The position numbers were made by a program, and so were the translations under genes. DNA of 64,000 bases from Alphaproteobacteria bacterium (GTDB lineage: Bacteria > Pseudomonadota > Alphaproteobacteria > Rickettsiales > UBA998): NCBI GenBank assembly GCA_004293935.1, contig RDZH01000019.1, positions 17,962-81,961 of the forward strand. Direction: 5' to 3'. Under the pieces are notes generated by a model, which searched no databases, was not told the origin of the DNA, and saw nothing but the letters and a program-made list of their open reading frames with translations. This document shows, one piece after another, positions 1 through 7,168 of this stretch (positions are counted from its first letter, which is position 1; the number at the start of each line of letters is the position of its first letter).

Positions 1-16
1 ATCCATCATCGGTAAT

Positions 17-38
17 TTATACCCCCACTTATACCCCC
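17..38. repeat. Direct repeat TTATACCCCC x2 at window edge
   Basis: Two copies of TTATACCCCC lie 12 bp apart. On the reverse strand this reads as two GGGGGTATAA blocks, followed at the window edge by possible ATG codons running leftwards out of the window. Similar doubled G-rich blocks are often seen just upstream of tyrosine integrase genes. That link is inference only, because the gene itself lies outside the window. Confidence 0.4.
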
Positions 39-199
39 ATAATCATGTGGATGTCAACGGAATAGAAAAGAACGGAACGCTCTATATATCATTGAATATC
101 AAAATAATATGTGATACTAGTGAAACTTATTGGAATGAAAAATCTTTTAATTAGAAGGTTCTCCACTCCGCCATTCATGATGCGACAACCGTTCTACAT

Positions 200-798
200 G
201 AGGGTTAGATTGCCCCGCAAATGTATCTGATGATTATAATGATGGCAATAATTTTTTAGCGTTTGATGCAATTCCTTTGCAGAGGAAAATTTAGTGGTGT
301 TCAAAATCTGCTGGACTATACCATTAAATCGCTCGACCATACCATTGGTTTGCGGAGAAAACGGCTTGGTTAGCCTATGCTCTATGCTATTCTTTTTTAC
401 ACACAATATCGAACTTATGATTGCCTGTTGGTGTGCGCTCACCTGTCGCACAAAAACGGTCAGTGAACTCTTTGCCATTATCGGTTAAAATAATGGTACG
501 AAGATTGCCAACACCATGCCGATGCAATAAGCATTGCAACGAAGATCGCACCATGTCGGGCTTCATATAGTGCTTTGACACTATAATTACCTATTCTTAG
601 CGATCGCAGCATGACTGAGAGGAGATGCGCAGATAGCTTTACGTAAAGCTGGTGTTGTGCGTGCATTGCGGTGAAGACGGAGTTCCATAAAGATCGTTCC
701 TTTTTGGTGAATGAGTGATCAGGATAATGACTATCCAACCATTCGCCGCCAAGTGCAACAATATTTTTGTATGAACCATAACCTAATGGGTCTTGACA
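200..798 (-). mobile_element. IS481-family element, copy 1: internally deleted, transposase broken
   Basis: The reverse strand encodes pieces of an IS481-type DDE transposase in several frames: the N-terminal helix-turn-helix part (about 750-600), LLHRHGVGNLR joined directly to TIILTDNGKEF (about 545-480), and SPQTNGMVERFNG with the last catalytic Glu (about 360-320). The segment that normally lies between RHGV.NLR and the DNG motif, carrying the first catalytic Asp, is missing. A second deletion removes the middle of the N-terminal domain near 590. The 5' terminal repeat ends at 798 (reverse strand TGTCAAGACCCATTAGG), one base past the stop of the neighbouring gene. The far end near 200 is degenerate. 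It is not functional. It matches the element at 62180-62991. Confidence 0.85.
566..591. repeat. Half copy of palindrome family A inside IS copy 1
   Basis: The sequence TATAGTGCTTTGACACTATA followed by ATTACC sits exactly at the internal deletion joint of IS copy 1, and the sister element at 62180-62991 lacks it. It resembles the left half of the palindromes at 11939-11993 and 43761-43823, which also begin AGTGCTT and continue to ATTACC. It may be a scar of a palindromic element that took part in the deletion. Confidence 0.4.
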
Positions 799-799
799 A

Positions 800-1381
800 T
801 TAGTCTATAATTGCATATTGGCTAGCTGATCCGCAATTTTCAACTGCTACATAGGCTTTATAATCTTCTAGTGTCACCACGTTTTTTGTTGTCATGTGGA
901 TAAGTTTCACATCACTAATTACCTCAACCACGGCAGCGCGAATGCCATAGATTTTTTCTAAAAAACTTTTTTCGCGAATGAAGCGTGGATCATCTCTGCT
1001 TACGATAGTACAACACTGAGGATATTGACGAAAAAAATCTTCTATTTGCAGTTTTAACATCACATCTATTTTGGGGCTATAACCACCCTTGGGATATGAA
1101 TTCCATGATTCTGGGTCACGATAATTGGTATACTCAGTTAGCTTTCCCATTGATGCAGGGAAATTATAATCACCGCTCTTATACTCTATGCTATTATAAC
1201 TAACTCCGCCAGTTTGCACATCTCTCGCTGCAGCCCTGATATATTCCTCATCACTAAGCCAGCGTTTTTCTGCCCAGCAAAAGCCACTATAGTTCATTAC
1301 TCCTACCACAAATAGATAGCCAAACAGCATGAATACAGGCGAAAACAATATCAATAGTAACTTTATTCGTGAATTTGTCAT
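800..1381 (-). CDS. Hypothetical single-pass membrane protein
   Basis: About 193 residues from the ATG at 1381, chosen because AAGGA lies about 8 bases upstream; an in-frame start 18 codons earlier has no such site. A short basic N-terminus is followed by one hydrophobic segment (residues about 7-30), then a polar domain with Trp/Tyr-rich stretches and two Cys (QCC). This suggests a membrane-anchored protein with a periplasmic domain, or an uncleaved signal. I do not recognise the family. The stop codon is one base from the terminal repeat of IS copy 1, so the original C-terminus may have been lost or altered by the insertion. Confidence 0.55.
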   Translation of the reverse strand: MTNSRIKLLLILFSPVFMLFGYLFVVGVMNYSGFCWAEKRWLSDEEYIRAAARDVQTGGVSYNSIEYKSGDYNFPASMGKLTEYTNYRDPESWNSYPKGGYSPKIDVMLKLQIEDFFRQYPQCCTIVSRDDPRFIREKSFLEKIYGIRAAVVEVISDVKLIHMTTKNVVTLEDYKAYVAVENCGSASQYAIID

Positions 1382-1504
1382 ACCCCTTATCCTTAACATA
1401 GCTTTTTGCACTCCGCAACTATGTTTTATGCACAAATGTTCATGTTCAATCTATGTTCTTTGTTGTTGAATAGGCGAAATTTCTCATGGTTTTTTTGTTC
1501 CTAA

Positions 1505-2031
1505 TCACCCATCGAAAAATCTATTTTGGCAGCCGTTATGAAATAACGGATAAGTGCGCCATTGATTCAATGGACCAATTCAAGAAAATAGCATTCGTTC
1601 ACGCCTAAGAGATCATCATGCTGAAATGGTCATTCAATAAATTAGATTTGGCATGTGGTGAGGTGTGCGTGATGATAGCCCCATAATGCCATTTTTAGCC
1701 ACGATGAGGTTTTTTTTATGGCACTCTACATGCGTCTATAATGGCTAATTTTCCTCATTCCTACTGCCCGTAATCTAGCGGGGATGAAAGAAAAAAGCGT
1801 AGGGCAAGATAAAGCGTTCGCACCGTGTAGCCAAAATTTGGTGCGATTTTAGCACCGCTCAAATCCAACCCTTGGCATTAGGAAAAAACTATGCCTGAAT
1901 GGTGAGTGATTTCACCACATCTCGTTAATTTTGTGTTCTCTCACATTCAAGCAAATAGTAGGTCCATTGATTCAATGGCGCACTTACCCGTTCTTGTCAG
2001 AACGGTTGATCACGTAGCTTTTTGATGGGTG
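1505..2031. mobile_element. MITE-like element with long imperfect terminal inverted repeats
   Basis: The 813-base gap between genes contains two arms (1505-1575 and 1961-2031) that are imperfect reverse complements. The inner 30 bases are nearly exact: GTGCGCCATTGATTCAATGG at about 1554 mirrors CCATTGATTCAATGGCGCAC at about 1964. The outer part shares CACCCATC/GATGGGTG. Each arm contains its own small hairpin (CCGTTatgaaataACGG and AACCGTTctgacaAGAACGG). The 385-base centre has no convincing gene. This is the organisation expected of a non-autonomous miniature transposable element. No transposase source is identified here. Confidence 0.6.
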
Positions 2032-2272
2032 AATGTGATACAATGATGCTTCTTGAAATCGCAATCTTCTTTCCCTTTGAGATGCTATGTGTGACACTTT
2101 GATGAAGATTGCAATAGATCGTTTCTTTGCGATTGCGTAGGGCAAAAACTATGGATAAGATGGTACGTATGAAAAAATTGCTTGCTCTATGTATTAATAC
2201 TCCATATCAGGTAGCTTACCTCTTACATAAACCTAGTGGCGCATTTCAGTGTTGAATCGGCGAGGAAACACC

Positions 2273-2851
2273 ATGACAATCACTACTTCCACCCAAGATA
2301 AACCAATCCAAGATTTAATAAAATGGAATCCAGATGCTCTAGGTTTGAATCAAGACTACAGAATTTTATTTAATAATCTCGGCATCAAAGGCACTTATTC
2401 TTTCACAGGTGCATCGGGACAAGGGGCAACCATTCGCTATTCGTTGGATACGGATAATACCATTTTTCACACTGGGCAATGGAACAATTACATTGATAAT
2501 GCAACTGTTCGTCAGATTCCTTCCCTCATTCCCTCAGACCAACAAACAGCGGTAATCAAGGCAATGAGGGTATGGGGCAATTATGGTAACCTAAACTTCG
2601 TACAAGATGATAATAATCCCAACCTCGTGATTACCGAAGCATCGTCTTTTTATTTATCCACGGATGTCAATCCTGATACCTTCCAGCCAGCGTACCTCTT
2701 GCGCATTGATCCAGAAGCAAATCCAAACACCACATCTTTAGGAAGCAATCGAGCAGGTGGACTTACCTTTGCATTTACTGAAGCGGCATCTCTATCAACG
2801 CCAATAATTAGATTTTCTTTAGAGTACCCGCCTTTCGCAGCATCACCATGA
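2273..2851 (+). pseudogene. Serralysin/M10-type metalloprotease, N-terminal fragment
   Basis: From the ATG at 2273 (GAGGAA upstream) the frame encodes a region resembling the N-terminal part of serralysin-like M10 peptidases: an Ile-rich Ser/Tyr beta strand, GQWNNYI, then QQTAVIKAMRVWGNYGNLNF, a helix plus strand typical of the family before the zinc site. The HExxHxxGxxH zinc motif, Met-turn and RTX calcium repeats are absent. From about 2825 the coding strand runs into an IS5-type remnant on the opposite strand, and the last residues (YPPFAASP) are read through IS sequence. I read it as a secreted protease gene truncated by insertion. The family call is moderate because only the weakly conserved half remains. 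Confidence 0.55.
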
Positions 2852-3165
2852 CGGCGTAACTCGCCTGCAAACCAGCCAAATATCTGCTGCTCTATGTCTT
2901 CCTTCTTGAGTCGCTCGCGCCACAACCAGATCGTTTTCGCATCAGGTGATTTTTCCGTCACCGACAATCCAAGAAAGCGTTTGAAGTTCAAGCGATCATT
3001 GATCTGATATTCCATCGCATCATCACCGCATCCAAAGGACGGCGACCGACTTTGCCACCATTCATGGTAGCATCAAAACGTAGACCAGACATCACCAAGC
3101 GCAAACCACACCAGCCCATATGACGCGCCAAAAATGCGAACGGATCACCAGAACCGTCTAAGTAT
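2825..3165 (-). mobile_element. IS5-family transposase remnant
   Basis: On the reverse strand about 3160-3020 encodes GSGDPFAFLARHMGW and GRRPLDAVMM. It joins at about 3012 to MEYQINDRLNFKRFLGL, SPDAKTIWLWRERL and FAGELRRHGDAAKGG. These are the successive N-terminal blocks of IS5/IS1182-type transposases (usually GDPLE.L..HVDW, GGRPP.D.VLMFK, TEFQI.DRLSF.RFLGL, PD.KTIW.FRE.L). About 15-20 residues are missing at the VMM/MEYQ joint, and the catalytic domain is gone beyond about 2825. It cannot be active. It separates the protease fragment from motB. Confidence 0.75.
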
Positions 3166-3214
3166 TATACGCAAAACTTATAAGAAAATCATACGGTTAA
3201 TAGAGCTGCCCGGT

Positions 3215-4300
3215 TCAATAAGGAACAAATTGATCATCTGGGTTTTTTTCTGATTCTTTATCCTTGATTTCCGTATCAGGAACAACATCCACAGCAGTTG
3301 AACCGGGGTTCGCATTTTGCTCTTTATTCAACAACGAGTTGCCTCCTCCTTCCAATTCTTGCTTTTTGCGCTCATATTCCAGCAAGGAATTATCTTTAGG
3401 GCGTGGGTTGGCAAATGGATTCGCACTTTCTGCTGATGGGCGATCCATCAATGGTGTGGCGATATGCTCACCACGAAGCAAGATAATTTCGATACGACGA
3501 TTTTTCGGATTTTCGGGTTCTGAAGGGATAAATAGCTCTTTATCCGCACGCCCAAGCACCTTAGAGACGCGCTCTTGAATCATCCCATGAGAGATAAGAA
3601 AACGCCGAGCTGCATTAGCGCGATCCGCTGAAAGTTCCCAATTAGAATAGTTGACACGACGATTATAGGGGCGAGTATCGGTATGCCCAGATATGGAGAT
3701 ATAATTGGGCAAATCTTGTATCACGGCATTAATCGCGCTTAGTAACCGTTCACCCGCTGGTGTCAGATATTCACGACCAGGGCGAAACATTGGTTGTTTT
3801 TCTGTATCCATTACTTGGATTTTCAACCCTTCAGGAGTTTGTTGCATCATCACGTTCTGCCCTAAATCTGCAAGCGTAGGGTCTTGGTGCATCATTTCAC
3901 TTAATGAATTACCTGCTTTATCAAAAAGCATTTGTTCGCCTTCAGGAGATTCTATAACAGATTTTTTAGTCGGTTCACCCGGTTTTACACCTTGGGGCGG
4001 TTGTCCGATGACGATACTAGGTGTTCCCGTATTCGTGTTTTGGATGCCATCCATCACTTCGCTTTTACCACCTTTCGTGCCGATACCTTCTTGATCGATA
4101 AGTCCAATGGTGGGGCTGAAATAATCCGCAATACCCTCTAAGGTTTCCTCTTCCGCAGCATTGAGCAACCACATGAGCAAGAAAAACGCCATCATCGCCG
4201 TTACGAAGTCGGCATAAGCAACCTTCCACGCGCCACCATGATGACCGCCCTCAATCTTGTTGATCTTTTTAATGATGATTGTTTGTTCCAATTCAGCCAT
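3215..4300 (-). CDS. motB: Flagellar motor stator protein MotB
   Basis: 361 residues. Residues about 25-47 form the single transmembrane helix, preceded by KKINKIEGGHHGGAWK; the proton-carrying Asp is D31 in YADFVTAMM. A linker of about 120 residues rich in Gly/Pro/Lys leads to an OmpA-like peptidoglycan-binding domain (about 195-275) with SGHTDTRPY, NWELSADRANAARRFL and NRRIEIILL. The tail of about 80 residues is polar and longer than in enterobacteria. MotB forms the proton-driven stator with MotA and anchors it to the cell wall. It lies 22 bases downstream of motA in the same direction, presumably one transcript. No other flagellar genes are in the window. Confidence 0.95.
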   Translation of the reverse strand: MAELEQTIIIKKINKIEGGHHGGAWKVAYADFVTAMMAFFLLMWLLNAAEEETLEGIADYFSPTIGLIDQEGIGTKGGKSEVMDGIQNTNTGTPSIVIGQPPQGVKPGEPTKKSVIESPEGEQMLFDKAGNSLSEMMHQDPTLADLGQNVMMQQTPEGLKIQVMDTEKQPMFRPGREYLTPAGERLLSAINAVIQDLPNYISISGHTDTRPYNRRVNYSNWELSADRANAARRFLISHGMIQERVSKVLGRADKELFIPSEPENPKNRRIEIILLRGEHIATPLMDRPSAESANPFANPRPKDNSLLEYERKKQELEGGGNSLLNKEQNANPGSTAVDVVPDTEIKDKESEKNPDDQFVPY

Positions 4301-4322
4301 GTGAGTAATGCTCTATGAGTTT

Positions 4323-5174
4323 TTAGATGCTTTGACATGCTGATTCAACATCAGCAAATTTCGGTTTATAGAGTACATCAATGTTCGTTCGTGCATATTC
4401 AACTGCCACAGCGGGTGCTACACCTTTCGCATAGGCAACCAAACCTGCTTTGATGCATTCCATATAACGCACTTCTGATTCCAGAACACTGCCAACATAA
4501 TTGGCAATCGGTGCAATAATACCGTAAGAAATCAATACACCAAGGAATGTTCCCACAAGTGCCGCACCAATTAATTTACCCAATACTTCAGGCGGTTCTG
4601 TGATGCTCCCCATGGTGATAATCACCCCAAGTACCGCCGCCACAATACCAAGAGCGGGCATACCATCCGCCATCGAAGTAAGCGCATGGGTAATGTGCTT
4701 CGCTTCTTCACGATGCGCATTAATTTCTTTATCCATCAAATCATCCAGCTCATAATGATTTTCAACACCCATCGTCATCATACGCAGATAATCCGCGAAG
4801 AAATCTACCGCATGATGATTTTTTGCAAATTTAGGCGCACTATTAAAGAGTGCGCTATTATGCGGATGCTCAATATGCTGTTCAATCTCCAACATACCTT
4901 TAGTACGCATCGTTTTGAATACTGTATATTGCATCACCAGCAATTCAAGATATTCCTTTTGTCGGTAAGGCATACCTTTGAGCAGCTTTTTGAGGCTTTT
5001 TAATATCACCTTTAGGAGCGCGCTAGGGTTGGCGATGATAAACGCCCCCACTGCTGCCCCCACGATGATAATCACCTCGGTAGGCTGCCATAAAACGGCA
5101 AGATTTCCATTGTGCATGACATAGCCGCCAAGCACACAACCTATAACTGTCGCAAAACCAATCAAGAACTTCAT
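4323..5174 (-). CDS. motA: Flagellar motor stator protein MotA
   Basis: 283 residues from ATG 5174 (a TTG two codons earlier is possible; no strong ribosome site supports either). Two N-terminal membrane helices (about 1-20, 30-50), a large cytoplasmic loop with charged helices that contact the rotor, and two C-terminal helices around residues 165-225 (MPALGIVAAVLGVIITMG and LIGAALVGTFLGVLISYG) match MotA of the alphaproteobacterial type. The Pro in MPALG corresponds to the conserved functional proline. First gene of the motA-motB pair. The upstream 300 bases contain no other gene on this strand. Confidence 0.96.
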   Translation of the reverse strand: MKFLIGFATVIGCVLGGYVMHNGNLAVLWQPTEVIIIVGAAVGAFIIANPSALLKVILKSLKKLLKGMPYRQKEYLELLVMQYTVFKTMRTKGMLEIEQHIEHPHNSALFNSAPKFAKNHHAVDFFADYLRMMTMGVENHYELDDLMDKEINAHREEAKHITHALTSMADGMPALGIVAAVLGVIITMGSITEPPEVLGKLIGAALVGTFLGVLISYGIIAPIANYVGSVLESEVRYMECIKAGLVAYAKGVAPAVAVEYARTNIDVLYKPKFADVESACQSI

Positions 5175-5380
5175 ACCCAATGGTTTACCACAACATCTAT
5201 TGATAAAAGATTAAAATACGGGCAGTGCGATTAAAATAAAACTACCGACTATCTATTTGTTTTTTCATTATATATTTTTATTACCCCACGGAATTCCTAA
5301 GGTCGCGCTGCAATAAAAAATGATATTTTTCTTGGAATGTTGCATTGCCATGACAGAGGAAAAACTTTCAATAATCGCAC

Positions 5381-5409
5381 TTGATTCTAAAATAAAAAAT
5401 CGCTACACT
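5381..5409 (+). promoter_or_regulatory. Candidate sigma-70 promoter for the 17 kDa-type lipoprotein gene
   Basis: TTGATT (5381-5386) and TACACT (5404-5409) are separated by 17 bases in AT-rich DNA, about 78 bases before the start codon. This is a pattern match only. The remaining part of this 300-base gap (5175-5380) shows nothing I can assign. Confidence 0.4.
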
Positions 5410-5486
5410 TCATAATACAAAGAGATTATTCCAAAATATTCTTGGATAGTTCTTGGTGTTTAATATCTATGGAGCAAAAAATAATT

Positions 5487-5984
5487 ATGAAAACAATACT
5501 TACTTGTATGAGTGTGGCTATACTTCTTTCTTCTTGCGCTCAACAAGGGCAGCCGGGATGGTCGCATGGCGGATCGGGGATCGATAAAGGCGTGCTGGGT
5601 GGGCTTGCGGGTGCTGCAGGCGGTGCTGCAATCGGTTCTAACATTGGTAAAGGGCGCGGCAATATCGCTGCGATTGCGATTGGCACATTGCTTGGTGCGG
5701 GCTTAGGTTCTGAAGTGGGTAAATCACTTGATCGTGCCGATATGGGGTATTATAACCAAACGTCACAACAAGCACTAAATACGGGACAACCGGGGCAATC
5801 CTTCCCATGGCAAAATCCGCAATCAGGGCATTCGGGAAGCATTACACCCTCTAACTATTACCCATCCAATGGAACATATTGCCGTGAATATACACAAACG
5901 GTCAATATAGGTGGGCAGATTTCTAATGGATATGGCACAGCATGTCGTCAACCTGACGGACGTTGGCAGGTAGTGAGCAATTAA
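5487..5984 (+). CDS. 17 kDa surface antigen-type outer membrane lipoprotein
   Basis: 165 residues from ATG 5487, chosen because GGAG (5471-5474) precedes it; an upstream in-frame ATG overlaps that site. A lipoprotein signal (MKTILTCMSVAILLSSC, lipobox LSSC) puts the mature N-terminal Cys at residue 17. A glycine-zipper-like segment follows (GGLAGAAGGAAIGSNIGKG, then IAIGTLLGAGLGSEVG, about 35-75), typical of the rickettsial 17 kDa antigen family. The C-terminal part contains CREYTQTVNIGGQ and YGTACRQPDGRWQVV, the family's conserved end. It probably sits in the outer membrane. Function is unproven in the family. It converges with the sugar kinase gene across a strong hairpin. Confidence 0.85.
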   Translation: MKTILTCMSVAILLSSCAQQGQPGWSHGGSGIDKGVLGGLAGAAGGAAIGSNIGKGRGNIAAIAIGTLLGAGLGSEVGKSLDRADMGYYNQTSQQALNTGQPGQSFPWQNPQSGHSGSITPSNYYPSNGTYCREYTQTVNIGGQISNGYGTACRQPDGRWQVVSN

Positions 5985-6000
5985 TTCAACAACCCTGTGT

Positions 6001-6029
6001 AAGGTGATAGGTGCTGCACCTATCACCTT
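6001..6029. terminator. Perfect hairpin between convergent genes
   Basis: AAGGTGATAGGTGC followed directly by its reverse complement makes a perfect 14-bp stem 16 bases after the lipoprotein stop and 10 bases before the kinase stop. There is no T-run on either side, so it may be a bidirectional, non-canonical terminator. Confidence 0.6.
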
Positions 6030-6039
6030 AGAACAACAT

Positions 6040-7029
6040 CTATTGTTGAAGCACCAGACGTAATGATTCGTTGCTACGCGCACCAATCTGTTGAATAATA
6101 TGGCTTGCTAAGATATGCCCATAACGCGCCGATTGTTCAACATCCTGTTCATGCGCTAAACCATACAGAAACCCTGCAGCGAACAGATCGCCTGCACCTG
6201 TGGCATCTTCAACATGATCAATCTGCACACCGTGTACTTCTGTTATGACACCCTTATGCCCTATCAATGCAGGTTGTGAACCACGGGTGATAATGAACGT
6301 CTCCACGGGCGTTTTCAGATAATCTGCTGCTGCTTCATGCGCTTGCGCAAGACAAAAGAGCGATAAGGCTTCATCTTCATTGGAAAAGACAATATCGACA
6401 TAATTGTGAATAAGGTGCAAAAATTCCTCACGATGGCGATCCACACAAAACGTATCCGACAAAGAAAAAGCGATTTTCGCACCCGCCGCTTTCGCTTTTT
6501 CAAGAGCATAGGTAATCGCCTCACGAGCAGGGCGTTTATCCCAAAGATAGCCCTCAACATAGAGAATAGATGCTTGTTCAAGAAGATCGCTATGCACATC
6601 ACTGGGGATGAGATCAGCACTTGCACCAATATAGGTGTTCATGGTACGTTCTCCGTCAGGTGTGACGCAAATAACACAGCACGCCGTTGGTGCGCCATCA
6701 GGTGATGCAACCGCGATGGTAGTCGCAACGCCTAAATGCGTGAGATCATCGATAAAAACCTTCCCAAGATCATCTGCTCCGACTTTACCAATAAAACCTA
6801 CCTTCATATTCAAATCAGCAAGAGCTGCAATCGTATTGGCAACCGATCCGCCCGAACATTGACGAGCTTCAGGCATTTGTGCATGTAATTGCATGATGGT
6901 GGCACTTTCCACAAGCTGCATACCGCCTTTTTCCATATTATGTTGTTTCAAGAATGATTCTTCCACATGGGCAAGAATATCCACAATAGCATTGCCAATT
7001 CCAACTACATCATATTGTTTTTTAATCAT
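6040..7029 (-). CDS. PfkB-family sugar kinase, adenosine kinase type
   Basis: 329 residues from ATG 7029, preceded by GGAGGG at an ideal distance; an upstream ATG in the same frame overlaps that site. N-terminal VVGIGNAIVDILAHV and GGSVANTIAALADL, then GFIGKVGADDLG, are the ribokinase-fold substrate and lid motifs. Near the C-terminus DATGAGDLFAAGFLYG carries the anion hole and catalytic Asp. Length and motif spacing fit the alphaproteobacterial adenosine kinase branch (phosphorylation of adenosine or a related nucleoside/sugar with ATP). Substrate cannot be fixed from sequence alone. It is transcribed divergently from the carboxylase gene. Confidence 0.85.
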   Translation of the reverse strand: MIKKQYDVVGIGNAIVDILAHVEESFLKQHNMEKGGMQLVESATIMQLHAQMPEARQCSGGSVANTIAALADLNMKVGFIGKVGADDLGKVFIDDLTHLGVATTIAVASPDGAPTACCVICVTPDGERTMNTYIGASADLIPSDVHSDLLEQASILYVEGYLWDKRPAREAITYALEKAKAAGAKIAFSLSDTFCVDRHREEFLHLIHNYVDIVFSNEDEALSLFCLAQAHEAAADYLKTPVETFIITRGSQPALIGHKGVITEVHGVQIDHVEDATGAGDLFAAGFLYGLAHEQDVEQSARYGHILASHIIQQIGARSNESLRLVLQQ

Positions 7030-7133
7030 AATAACACCCTCCATGGTGAATATTGGTGCGCAACTTTATCACGATACTCATTGAGAAAAGAATAAAAGGT
7101 GCATTTTCTTTGCTCATATCATACGTAAAGGGA

Positions 7134-7162
7134 TTGCACAAGTGCGCAAGCTGGGATATAGA
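7134..7162 (+). promoter_or_regulatory. Candidate promoter for the carboxylase gene, possibly leaderless
   Basis: TTGCAC (7134-7139), a 17-base spacer and TATAGA (7157-7162) are well spaced. The expected transcription start would fall at about 7169, the ATG of the gene, which has no good Shine-Dalgarno sequence. That would make a leaderless message; inference only. Confidence 0.35.
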
Positions 7163-7168
7163 AGAACT

